From positions 1 through 7,584 of the forward strand of contig JAUVRV010000117.1 in assembly GCA_030597435.1 (NCBI GenBank): 7,584 nt of DNA. The letters are read 5' to 3'. A model generated the notes under the pieces. That model searched no databases. It saw only the letters and a list, made by a program, of their open reading frames with translations, and was not told the origin of the DNA. Origin of the DNA: Gemmatimonadales bacterium. Its GTDB lineage: Bacteria > Gemmatimonadota > Gemmatimonadetes > Gemmatimonadales > GWC2-71-9. The translations under genes and the position numbers were made by a program. Below, piece by piece: positions 1 to 7,300 of this stretch. Position 1 is the stretch's first letter, and each line of letters starts with the position of its first letter.

Positions 1-2
1 AG

Positions 3-1748
3 GTCCAGGAAGAGCTTGCGCGGAGCCTCGAGGAGTTGGCTGCAGCCCGGGATCGCGGCGCGGAACTGCAGCCAGGTGCTGAGGGTGCAACTGAAGAGTT
101 GCCGTTCAACTCGGCGGAACGCGCCCGCGCGCTATCCGAACAGCAGCAGGAAGCGATCGAACGTGTCGCGCGGCTTCAGGAGGAGCTACAGGAGCTGGCG
201 GACGCTGCCTGGTCGGCCGGAATTACCGATCCCGAATTCCACAAGCAGCTGCAAGACATCGAAGCACTGTTAGAGCAAGCCATTACGGACGAGCTGCGGG
301 AACGCCTCGAGGCTCTACGTGCTGCTCTAGAGGAGTTGGATCCCGAACGCGTGCGTGAGGCGCTGCAACAACTCGCGGAGTCGGCCGACCGGCTGAGAGA
401 GCAACTGGAACGTGGGCAGGAGTTGTTCGAACGCGCGGCCATCGAAGGCGAGATGACAACCTTGGCTGCTGACGCAGACGAGTTGACCCAACGGCAGGAG
501 CAGTGGAACCGGTCACTGGATAGTGAAGCGGCTGACAGCGCGTTGGCCAGCCGTGAGGAGGAGTTGGCCGCGAGCACCGATTCGCTCGCCGCGCAGCTCG
601 AGCAGCTTGCCGCAGCGCTCGAGCGGGCGGAATCACAGGGCGAACAGGCTCAGCAGTCCGCCCAAAGTGCGGCTCGAGCGTCGGGCCAGATGCAGCAAGC
701 GGCGTCCCAGGCTCAGCAGGGACAGCGCGGTGACGCCCGCCAGTCGGGTGAAGCGGCCGAACAATCGCTGCAGCCCTTGGCTGAGCAGCTACGGCAGCAA
801 CGTGACGAATTGAGGGAGAGCTGGCGCCAGGAAGTAATCGCCGCGATGGATCGGGCACTTGTTGAAACTGCCCGGTTGGCGGAACAACAGCAGGAAGTGA
901 TGCAACGGGTGAACCGGGGCGAATCGGGTCCCGACGTGAGAGGAGCGCAGGCAGCAGCCCGGGCCGGCGTTGACAGAATTCTGGAGCAGTTGCAGGGAGC
1001 CGCCGGGAAGAACGCCCTGGTATCACCGCAGCTCGGTACCGCCCTCGGGTTCTCGAAGTTGAGGATGGCGGAGGCCCTCGATCAGCTACAGCGGGCCAAT
1101 CCCAACACGCGGCAGGCCGGTGAGCTTGCCGGAGAAGCCCTGGACGGGTTGAACGCTGTCGCATACTCGCTCTTGCGCAGTCGTGCGGAGGTTGCCGGAG
1201 CGCAATCTGGCTCGGGCCTCAGTGAAGCCATGGAGCGATTGGCCGAGTTGGCAGAACAACAGGGACAGCTCAACAGTGAAACGAGCGGAATGCTCCCCCT
1301 GATGCCGAATCCCGATCAACGGCTGCTGCAAGAACTCCAAGCGCTGGCGCAACAGCAGCAGTCGCTCGCCGATCAGATGGATCGTCTCCAGGCAGAACAA
1401 GACGTGAGTGGTATTGATGAATTGGCCGAGGAGGCCAGAGAGCTGGCCCAGGAACTGGAGGCGGCCAGGCTGGATCGGGAAACAGTAGAGCGACAGGAAC
1501 AGTTGTTCCGCCGGCTGCTCGACGCCGGTCGCACGCTGCGCAGTGATGAGGAGGAAGATGAGCGGAAGCAACGTGTGAGCGAAACAGCGGACCCCCGCAA
1601 GGTGCAGCTCCCTGCGTCGCTGGATCAGCTTCCCACAGCCACTCCGAGATTCCCGTATCCGACGTGGGAGCAGCTCCGTTCGCTGACACCGGACGAACGC
1701 CGGCTCATTCTCGATTACTTCCGCCGGCTGAACCGTGGTCGCCCGTAG
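3..1748 (+). CDS. C-terminal part of a Gln-rich coiled-coil protein, DUF4175-like (5' partial)
   Basis: The reading frame is open from the left edge, so the true start lies upstream; the Leu codon TTG at 36 is only an internal possibility. The 581 visible residues are almost wholly heptad-like helix rich in Gln, Glu, Ala, Arg and Leu. I count only five Lys and no Cys. There is no membrane segment in this part. A central, less repetitive stretch (about nt 840-1300) is followed by more coiled coil and an acidic patch (DEEEDE, about nt 1545-1565). The tail is compact and Pro/aromatic (PRFPYPTWEQL, then DYFRRLN). This layout recalls the C-terminal part of large DUF4175-type membrane proteins, whose N-terminal membrane helices would lie outside the window. 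Low complexity makes homology calls unreliable, so the family name is inference. Function unknown; a structural or scaffolding envelope role is plausible. The last 14 nt overlap the next gene. Confidence 0.8.
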   Translation, partial: VQEELARSLEELAAARDRGAELQPGAEGATEELPFNSAERARALSEQQQEAIERVARLQEELQELADAAWSAGITDPEFHKQLQDIEALLEQAITDELRERLEALRAALEELDPERVREALQQLAESADRLREQLERGQELFERAAIEGEMTTLAADADELTQRQEQWNRSLDSEAADSALASREEELAASTDSLAAQLEQLAAALERAESQGEQAQQSAQSAARASGQMQQAASQAQQGQRGDARQSGEAAEQSLQPLAEQLRQQRDELRESWRQEVIAAMDRALVETARLAEQQQEVMQRVNRGESGPDVRGAQAAARAGVDRILEQLQGAAGKNALVSPQLGTALGFSKLRMAEALDQLQRANPNTRQAGELAGEALDGLNAVAYSLLRSRAEVAGAQSGSGLSEAMERLAELAEQQGQLNSETSGMLPLMPNPDQRLLQELQALAQQQQSLADQMDRLQAEQDVSGIDELAEEARELAQELEAARLDRETVERQEQLFRRLLDAGRTLRSDEEEDERKQRVSETADPRKVQLPASLDQLPTATPRFPYPTWEQLRSLTPDERRLILDYFRRLNRGRP

Positions 1749-1788
1749 GACCGCGGCAGCGCTCTGTCTCGCGGGGGCTTGTGCCGCT
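1735..1788 (+). other. Sec-type signal peptide of the TPR protein
   Basis: Residues 1-18 have a short basic n-region with Arg4 and Arg5, a hydrophobic core (AAALCLAGA) and small residues at a possible signal peptidase I site (ACA or CAA before Gln19). This supports export. The exact cleavage site is a judgement by eye. Confidence 0.7.
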
Positions 1789-3480
1789 CAGCCGGTGCTG
1801 TGTCAGTCCGGAGAGGGACGCGCGCTGGAGCGCAGCGGCCGCCACGAACAAGCCGCAACTGCCTATGTGAACGCGCTCCAGTTGGATGGGACCGATGTTG
1901 CTGCTTGGATCGGACTCGAACGCGTGCTGACCCGGCTCGGTCGGTTGGAGACCATCGCCCCGATGCTGGATTCGGCAATCACGTCGCACCCGGCCAACAG
2001 CTTCCTGCGCGAGACGCAACTACGTGTCTGGGGAGCGCTGGGTCAGGACGACAGCCTCGCAGCGGCCGCGGAGCGCTGGATCGTGTACGCGCCCGGAAGC
2101 CCTGGCCCATACCGACACTGGGCGTCCGCGACCGCCCGCCGCGGCCAGAGCGCTCGGGCCCTCGAGATCTTGCTCGATGGTCGGGCGCAGATCGACGGGA
2201 CAACGCTTGCTCCCGAACTCGCGCAGGCGTATGTGATGGTGGGTGACTGGGCGGATGCCGCGATGGAGTGGGCAACGGCCGTCACTCTGACCGAGTCCCA
2301 CACCGCGTCCGCGGTGGTTTCCCTGCGGCAGACCCCCCAGCTCTCCCGCGACCGGGTTCTCATGATCCTCATCGATCCGGGACGCGAAGCTGTAGCCCAC
2401 CGGCTGGGTGCCGAGGTTCTGGTTGCCTGGGAACGGCCGGAAGAGGGATGGACGCTGCTCGACAGCGCTCTGCCGGAGGACCCGGCGCAGGCGGCGGCGA
2501 TCTTGGACCGGTTTGCAGCACGGACGCGGCGACTGGACACTGCTGAAGCAGCCCGGGCACAGGGCTATGCACTGGAGCGTCTCGCCGAGATTACAGTTGG
2601 CCTCGATGCCGAACGTGCCCGGTTGGGAGCTGCCCGGGCTTTCGCCGACGCCGGCGACCTCGGAGCCGCACGGCGCATGCTGGAGATCCTGGCCGAGGAG
2701 GATGTGACGCAGGGTGATGCGGCTTCTGCCGCGGCCACGCTGATAAGGGTGACGCTCGAGTCGGACAAGGTCGAGGAGGCTGAAACCCGCTTCCGCGTGT
2801 GGCAGGATCGCCTCAGGGTGGATGACGCGGCCCGGCTTCGCGCTGCACTCGCTCAGGCCTGGATCAAGCGGGGTGAGTTGGAACGGGCCAGCAACCTGCT
2901 GGCCGCAGATTCGAGCATAGTGGGTCAGGCTCTTCTGGGTTGGGTGAGGTTGTATCAAGGTGACTTGGCGAGCGCCACCGAGCATTTCAGAGTTGCGGGC
3001 CCGTACGCCCGGTCGCGCGAGGAGGCGACCCGTAGAACAGTGATGCTGGCGCTGATGCAGAGCATTGGGCGTGATTCTCTGCCCGAACTGGGTGACGCGC
3101 TACTCCAATTGGAGTTCGGGGACACCAGTAGTGCCATCTCCGGGATCAACGAAGCCGTGGCCGTCTTGGACGATCCCGGGGAACGGGCGCACCTGCTGTC
3201 CCTGGCCGGGAACCTCGCGGTGTCGAGTACCGAGTACGTGCTTGCGGAAGGTCTGCTGCACCAAGCACTGGCGGCAGATTCGCTGGGCTCGGCGGCGCCG
3301 GCGGCCGAGTATGCGCTGGCCGTCGTGTATGCCAGCACCGGTAGACCGCAGCAGGCCATAGGGCACCTCGAACATCTCATTCTCACCTATTCTCACAGTG
3401 CCGTGGTACCCGAGGCCAGACGCTTGCTCGATCAGGTCCGGGGGGCGATACCGAAGACCGGGGGCACGAGGCCGGAATGA
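1735..3480 (+). CDS. Exported tetratricopeptide-repeat protein
   Basis: This is a 581-residue protein starting with GTG. An in-frame TGA at 1729-1731, two codons upstream, makes GTG 1735 the most upstream start possible. It also gives a good signal peptide: Arg4-Arg5, a hydrophobic Ala/Leu/Cys core, and a likely cleavage after Ala17 or Ala18. Cys16 has Ala at -3, so a lipoprotein box is poor. The mature part is helical hairpins throughout. A clear TPR lies near residues 27-60 (GRHEQAATAYVNALQLD), and the C-terminal TPR is strong (STGRPQQAIGHLEHLI, then AVVPEARRLLDQVRG). That tail resembles the end of CpoB/BamD-like periplasmic TPR proteins. No catalytic motif is seen, so a protein-protein scaffold in the periplasm or on the outer membrane is inferred. 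No convincing Shine-Dalgarno precedes the start; initiation probably depends on ribosomes finishing the upstream gene, which it overlaps by 14 nt. Confidence 0.88.
   Translation: MVARRTAAALCLAGACAAQPVLCQSGEGRALERSGRHEQAATAYVNALQLDGTDVAAWIGLERVLTRLGRLETIAPMLDSAITSHPANSFLRETQLRVWGALGQDDSLAAAAERWIVYAPGSPGPYRHWASATARRGQSARALEILLDGRAQIDGTTLAPELAQAYVMVGDWADAAMEWATAVTLTESHTASAVVSLRQTPQLSRDRVLMILIDPGREAVAHRLGAEVLVAWERPEEGWTLLDSALPEDPAQAAAILDRFAARTRRLDTAEAARAQGYALERLAEITVGLDAERARLGAARAFADAGDLGAARRMLEILAEEDVTQGDAASAAATLIRVTLESDKVEEAETRFRVWQDRLRVDDAARLRAALAQAWIKRGELERASNLLAADSSIVGQALLGWVRLYQGDLASATEHFRVAGPYARSREEATRRTVMLALMQSIGRDSLPELGDALLQLEFGDTSSAISGINEAVAVLDDPGERAHLLSLAGNLAVSSTEYVLAEGLLHQALAADSLGSAAPAAEYALAVVYASTGRPQQAIGHLEHLILTYSHSAVVPEARRLLDQVRGAIPKTGGTRPE
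3468..3471 (+). promoter_or_regulatory. Ribosome binding site for the gene at 3477
   Basis: GAGG lies 5 nt before the ATG at 3477, inside the end of the TPR gene. It supports this start, which overlaps the preceding stop as ATGA. Confidence 0.5.
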
Positions 3481-3551
3481 AACGCCGCGAGTTTCTCCAT
3501 GGTCTAATGGCACCGGTCTTGGCGTCGGGCTTGGGTCGCAGTGTTGCCGGC
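3477..3551 (+). other. Twin-arginine (Tat) signal peptide
   Basis: KRREFLH at residues 2-8 fits the Tat consensus (Arg-Arg-x-Phe-Leu). A weakly hydrophobic region (GLMAPVLASGLG) follows, then a short polar region with possible cleavage near residue 25 (SVAG). Tat export implies that the protein folds before crossing the membrane. Cleavage position is approximate. Confidence 0.65.
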
Positions 3552-4793
3552 CGGCATGGTGGCGTGGCAGCGTTGGTGATTCATCCTCAGGCCGGCTTCC
3601 TTCTGATGCCGATGGACGACCGGCAATCCGACCATCTCAAGGCGTACGGAGTTACTTACCGCATGCTCGAACGCGGCGGGACCGCGGAGTGGTTGCTCAA
3701 CTACCGCGATGGCAGCTTCCTGCTTCCCGACGATCCCGCCACGAGACGCGATGCGGCGCTGGCCGGCGTTGGGATCGAGCCAATCACGGGCGCCGATGTG
3801 ATCGACATCCGCGGCACGATCCAGGCAAACAACATGGATGCCGTACCGTTGGAGAAAGCACCGACCGTGGCGGTGTATGCACCGCCTAGCGCGGCCCCGT
3901 GGGATGATGCCGTAACCATGGCGTTGCAGTACGCCGGAATCGGGTACGACCAAATATGGGACCCGGAGGTCTTGACCGATGGCCTTGCTGATTATGAGTG
4001 GCTCCATCTGCACCACGAGGACTTCACGGGGCAATTCTCGAAGTTCTACCTGACCTACTCCGGATCGGCGTGGTTGGCCGAGATGGTACGGCAAAACGCG
4101 CGTACGGCACGTGCATTCGGATTCAGCTCGGTCGCGGCCCTGAAGAAGAGAGTGGCGGAGGGAATCCGGCAGTTTGTCGAGGATGGCGGTTTCCTGTTTG
4201 CGATGTGCACAGCAACGGAAACTCTCGAGATCGCGCTTGCCGCGGCCGAGGTCGATGTCGCCGCGCAATACAGCGATGGAACGCCAATGGACCCGAGGGC
4301 GTCGGAGCGCCTCAACTGGGCCCGGACGCTTGCATTCGAGAACGTGACGCTCGAGCGGTCTGCGGCCACAGCGAGCTTCTCGAATATCGACGGTCACCAG
4401 GTGAACAATCCGGGCCGGCGTCAGACCCTGGGCGCGTTTCGCCTGTTCGATTTCAGTGCCAAGATCGATCCGGTTCCCACCATGTTGGTCCAATGTCATC
4501 GTAGTGTGATACCGGATTACTACGGCCTCACCACCTCATTCAGCCGCAGCACGCTGAAGCCGGGTGTGACCATACTTGCCGAAGAAGATGGTGCACCATG
4601 GGTCAAGTACATCCACGGCGAATACGGCGACGGCACTTGGACCTTTCTGGGGGGGCACGATCCCGAAGATCCGCAACACCAGATCGGTGATCCGCCGACC
4701 GATCTTTCACTCTATCCCAACTCGCCTGGTTACAGGCTAATCCTCAACAACGTTCTCTTTCCCGCGGCAAAGAAGCGCGAGTTGAAGACGTGA
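3477..4793 (+). CDS. Tat-exported protein of the family often labelled 'asparagine synthetase B'; amidotransferase-like fold suspected
   Basis: The 438-residue protein begins MKRREFL, a twin-arginine leader (RRxFL) followed by a hydrophobic stretch to about residue 25. Next comes a block (MPMDDRQSDHLKAYGVTYR, then EWLLNYRDGSFLLPD) that I recognise from proteins annotated 'asparagine synthetase B', chiefly in Bacteroidota. The C-terminus (GGHDPEDPQHQIGDPPTDL, then NSPGYRLILNNVLFPAAKK) also matches that family from memory. The name is doubtful. True AsnB needs an N-terminal Cys2 nucleophile and an ATP-pyrophosphatase SGGxDS loop, and neither is present. Instead, about residues 125-170 (TVAVYAPPSAAPWDDAV onward) look like the start of a Rossmann-like class I amidotransferase fold. 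GGFLFAMC (Cys244) looks like its nucleophile elbow, and His394-Asp-Pro-Glu397 sits where the family His/Glu pair would be. Activity and substrate are unknown. It overlaps both neighbours by 4 nt, and the envelope genes upstream fit its export. Confidence 0.85.
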   Translation: MKRREFLHGLMAPVLASGLGRSVAGRHGGVAALVIHPQAGFLLMPMDDRQSDHLKAYGVTYRMLERGGTAEWLLNYRDGSFLLPDDPATRRDAALAGVGIEPITGADVIDIRGTIQANNMDAVPLEKAPTVAVYAPPSAAPWDDAVTMALQYAGIGYDQIWDPEVLTDGLADYEWLHLHHEDFTGQFSKFYLTYSGSAWLAEMVRQNARTARAFGFSSVAALKKRVAEGIRQFVEDGGFLFAMCTATETLEIALAAAEVDVAAQYSDGTPMDPRASERLNWARTLAFENVTLERSAATASFSNIDGHQVNNPGRRQTLGAFRLFDFSAKIDPVPTMLVQCHRSVIPDYYGLTTSFSRSTLKPGVTILAEEDGAPWVKYIHGEYGDGTWTFLGGHDPEDPQHQIGDPPTDLSLYPNSPGYRLILNNVLFPAAKKRELKT

Positions 4794-5113
4794 CGGACTT
4801 TGCTGAAGCGGTACGTGAGCTGCTAGCGGCGGAGATTGCAGCTGCGGGAGGCCGCGAGGTATCGTTCGTGGCCGACCTGGATGGGGACACCATCACAGCC
4901 GTGCGTCCCGTTGCCCGCGGTACCGACGAGGCGGTGTTGGCGCTCCCCAGTGTTGCGTCGCACGGTCAGATGGTGTTGCACAACCATCCGAGCGGTGTGC
5001 TGGAACCGTCGAGCGCGGATCTGAGTGTCGCGGCGCGGTTGTACGAGGAAGGCATCGGATTCGGTATCGTGAACAATGACGCCACGTCTCTCTACGTGGT
5101 GGTCGAGGTTCCG
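4790..5113 (+). other. JAB/JAMM-like domain fused to the helicase
   Basis: Residues 64-77 read HNHPSGVLEPSSAD, a perfect HxHx7SxxD zinc motif (His64, His66, Ser74, Asp77) in the HNHPSG form typical of RadC. After it comes a helix and a strand pair (GIGFGIVNNDATSLYVVVE), as in RadC-type JAB domains. The catalytic Glu is ambiguous. Aligned on the RadC Gly-Thr (Gly44-Thr45), its place is taken by Arg39. Aligned on the 'ExxGxL' start of other JAMM proteins, Glu23 could serve. JAMM domains are zinc peptidases or isopeptidases, while RadC has no settled enzymatic activity, so the role here is unknown. Confidence 0.85.
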
Positions 5114-7300
5114 CGGGTCAAGAGTTACGAACCGATCGATCCAGTCGAGACGGCTGACTTGCTGGGTGAGGGTGGTCCCGTTGCCACGGTGCTCGGCCAG
5201 TTCGAAGACCGTCAGTGTCAACGCGACATGGCTTCCTACGTGGCCGACGTGTACAACGAGGGTGGCGTGTCATTGCTCGAGGCCGGTACGGGAGTGGGCA
5301 AGTCGTTCGCCTATCTGGTGCCGGCGCTGCGCTGGGCACGCGTCAACGGTGAGCGAACGGTCGTGTCAACCAACACCATCAATCTGCAGGAACAACTGGT
5401 TGGCAAGGACCTGCCCCTGCTCGCTCGCGCGTTTGACGATGACGAGCATCAAATCACGTTTGCACTGCTCAAGGGTTGGTCCAACTATGTGTGCATCAAT
5501 CGGCTCGAGATGGCCCAGGGGGGCCAAGCCTATCTGCTCGAGCCCGAACGGCAGGGTGAGCTGGCAGCGCTCGCGGAGTGGGCGGCACGTACCAACGATG
5601 GATCGCGGGCCGACCTGACCGACTTGCCCTCGCCGGAGGTGTGGGATGAGGTGAGCGCCGAGGCTGATTTGTGCACACGGTTGGAGTGTCCCCACTACGA
5701 GCGCTGCTTCGTGTTCCAGGCCCACCATCGCGCCAGCGAAGCTGACGTAATCGTGGTCAATCATCATCTGCTGACCGCCGACATCGCGATAAGACGGGTG
5801 CAGGGCAATTGGCTGGAGAAGGCCGTTCTGCCGTTCTATAAGAGGCTCGTCCTGGACGAGGCGCATCATTTGGAAGACGTGGCGGCGCAGCATCTGGGTG
5901 CGCAGGTTACATCGCGTGGCCTGAGCCGGGTCTTGAGCCGGCTCGAACGCGGTGGCAAGGGGCTCGTCCCAACACTGGTTGCGGAACTCAGGAACCGCGA
6001 CGACTCGGCCAGCAAGACAGCGCTCGATCTGCTCCGCAAGTCCGTGTTGCCCGATATCGGCGACGCTAGGGCATATGCGGATCGCGTGTTTGTGATCCTG
6101 TGCGACCGGCTCTCGTCCACGGGCGACGACGTTCAACGGCTGGAGGATTCGTTTGCCAAAGACGCCGTGTGGGAACAGGGACTGGAGGTAGCGGTCGACA
6201 ACCTGGTGCGTGTGCTGGACAAGTTGAGAGACGGTATCGACGCAGTTGCCGACCGCATGGAACTGGCAGAGGAACCGGACCGCCGCTCTCAACTGGTGCA
6301 GGAACTGCGAGGGGTCGTTCGGCGGCTGCAGGCAATGACCGACGGGATCCTGTTGACGCTGAGACCTCAGTCCGACGCCGAGCTGGTTCGCTGGATCGAC
6401 CGCCGGGGCAATCGTCCGGCGGGGAGCTTGCCGTTCCACATCGGACTCGCCGCGGTACCGCTGGACCTGGCTCCGGTGCTACGGGAGTCGCTGTTCGACC
6501 GGATCGAGACGGTTGTCCTCACCAGTGCGACGTTAGCAACCGGCGGCGATTTCAGCTTCCTGAAGGAGCGGCTGGGTCTCGACCGGGCTCCGGATCCCAT
6601 CAGGAACGAAGAATCACTTCCCTCTCCGTTCGATTTCGCTCGCCAGTGCCTGTTCGGGGTACCGACAGATTTTCCCGATCCTCGGTCTGAAGAATCCCAA
6701 TACGGCCACGCACTGACCGATGCGCTGGTGGACCTGGCGTACCTCTCAGATGGTGGCATGTTTGTACTGTTCACGAGCTATGCTGCCCTGAGGCGGGCCG
6801 CGGCGGTCGTGAAAGCGAGGGTCGGCGGGAGATGGCCGGTGCTGGTTCAGGGTGAGGGCCAGAGAGATCGGCTGTTGCGACGGTTTCGCGACTCGGGTTC
6901 GGCGATCCTATTCGGGACCGATAGCTTCTGGGAAGGTGTAGATGTACCTGGGCGGTCTCTCAGGGCCCTGGTGCTGGCCAAGCTGCCGTTCAAAGTGCCG
7001 AGCGAGCCCCTGACGGCCGCGCGGCTGGAGGCGCTTGCCAGTCGTGGCATAGACGGTTTCAGGCACTATCTGCTGCCCCACGCCGGGCTCAAACTCAAGC
7101 AGGGCTTTGGCAGGTTGATTCGGTCCTCTTCCGATATCGGAGTCGTGTTACTGATGGATTCAAGGGTGACCACGAAAAATTACGGTAGATTGCTGCTAGA
7201 ATCGCTGCCGCCGGCCACACGGTCGATTGGGCCGTGGTCACAGTTGCGGGCGGCGACAGAGGAGTTCTTTGCACAGCACGGGATAGGAGCGCCTGTATGA
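4790..7300 (+). CDS. DinG/XPD-family Fe-S DNA helicase with N-terminal JAB/JAMM domain
   Basis: The 836-residue protein starts with GTG inside GTGA, overlapping the previous stop. Residues 1-108 form a JAB/JAMM-like domain. The rest is a superfamily 2 DinG-type helicase, which in studied relatives unwinds DNA 5'-3' using ATP and acts on R-loops, D-loops or stalled forks. Visible motifs: a Q-like motif (RQCQRDM) just before Walker A GTGVGKS (166-172, Lys171); four Fe-S cysteines at 235, 295, 300 and 306; DEAH box at 356-359; SAT at 579-581; motif V GTDSFWEGVDVPG (709-721); motif VI QGFGRLIRS (771-779, Arg775 and Arg778). The region between DEAH and SAT is long and helical, as in the Arch domain of the family. 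All core residues are present, so an active helicase is expected. It is longer than E. coli DinG (about 716 residues), the excess being the N-terminal domain. No strong Shine-Dalgarno is seen; coupling to the upstream gene is likely. No dinG symbol is given because the architecture is non-standard. Confidence 0.95.
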   Translation: MTDFAEAVRELLAAEIAAAGGREVSFVADLDGDTITAVRPVARGTDEAVLALPSVASHGQMVLHNHPSGVLEPSSADLSVAARLYEEGIGFGIVNNDATSLYVVVEVPRVKSYEPIDPVETADLLGEGGPVATVLGQFEDRQCQRDMASYVADVYNEGGVSLLEAGTGVGKSFAYLVPALRWARVNGERTVVSTNTINLQEQLVGKDLPLLARAFDDDEHQITFALLKGWSNYVCINRLEMAQGGQAYLLEPERQGELAALAEWAARTNDGSRADLTDLPSPEVWDEVSAEADLCTRLECPHYERCFVFQAHHRASEADVIVVNHHLLTADIAIRRVQGNWLEKAVLPFYKRLVLDEAHHLEDVAAQHLGAQVTSRGLSRVLSRLERGGKGLVPTLVAELRNRDDSASKTALDLLRKSVLPDIGDARAYADRVFVILCDRLSSTGDDVQRLEDSFAKDAVWEQGLEVAVDNLVRVLDKLRDGIDAVADRMELAEEPDRRSQLVQELRGVVRRLQAMTDGILLTLRPQSDAELVRWIDRRGNRPAGSLPFHIGLAAVPLDLAPVLRESLFDRIETVVLTSATLATGGDFSFLKERLGLDRAPDPIRNEESLPSPFDFARQCLFGVPTDFPDPRSEESQYGHALTDALVDLAYLSDGGMFVLFTSYAALRRAAAVVKARVGGRWPVLVQGEGQRDRLLRRFRDSGSAILFGTDSFWEGVDVPGRSLRALVLAKLPFKVPSEPLTAARLEALASRGIDGFRHYLLPHAGLKLKQGFGRLIRSSSDIGVVLLMDSRVTTKNYGRLLLESLPPATRSIGPWSQLRAATEEFFAQHGIGAPV
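5492..5707 (+). other. [4Fe-4S] cluster domain of the helicase
   Basis: Cys235 (NYVC) is followed by Cys295, Cys300 and Cys306. The last three are spaced C-x4-C-x5-C, the same spacing I recall for E. coli DinG (Cys194, 199, 205, with Cys120 first). The segment directly after (ADVIVVNHHLL) is the conserved lead-in to the DEAH strand. This marks the protein as a DinG/XPD relative with a redox-capable cluster and not a generic DEAH helicase. Confidence 0.88.
7285..7289 (+). promoter_or_regulatory. Ribosome binding site for the aminotransferase gene
   Basis: AGGAG lies 7 nt before ATG 7297, within the last codons of the helicase gene. It is the strongest Shine-Dalgarno in the window, so this gene may be translated better than its upstream neighbours. 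Confidence 0.7.

Noticed and set aside
600..830. Apparent tandem repeats of CAG-rich sequence
   Set aside because: These are degenerate Gln/Ala codons of a coiled coil with no fixed repeat unit, not a DNA repeat or CRISPR array.
283..1164. Minus-strand open frame of 293 codons opposite the coiled-coil gene
   Set aside because: Its Arg/Pro-rich translation mirrors the repetitive Gln/Glu/Leu codons of the + strand, so it is a composition artefact.
2020..2985. Minus-strand open frame of 321 codons opposite the TPR gene
   Set aside because: Antisense shadow; no domain resemblance, and the opposing frame has a signal peptide and TPR units.
3288..3310. GC-rich partial palindrome (GGCGCC core)
   Set aside because: It sits inside the TPR coding frame with no T-run after it, so it is not a terminator and is explained by Ala/Gly codons.
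3504..4499. Minus-strand open frame of 331 codons opposite the Tat-exported protein
   Set aside because: Shadow of a conserved gene, with Arg/His/Gly-rich unstructured translation and no ribosome binding site noted.
3477..4793. Calling this gene asnB (asparagine synthetase)
   Set aside because: No Cys2 nucleophile and no SGGxDS loop; an exported protein could not draw on the ATP that AsnB needs.
4790..5113. Calling the N-terminal domain a stand-alone RadC gene
   Set aside because: The frame continues without stop into the helicase, the RadC helix-hairpin-helix part is missing, and no internal start with a ribosome binding site is seen between the domains.
5366..6439. Long minus-strand open frame (357 codons) opposite the helicase
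   Set aside because: It lies wholly opposite a gene with all helicase motifs, its translation shows no recognisable motif, and long antisense frames are expected in GC-rich coding DNA.
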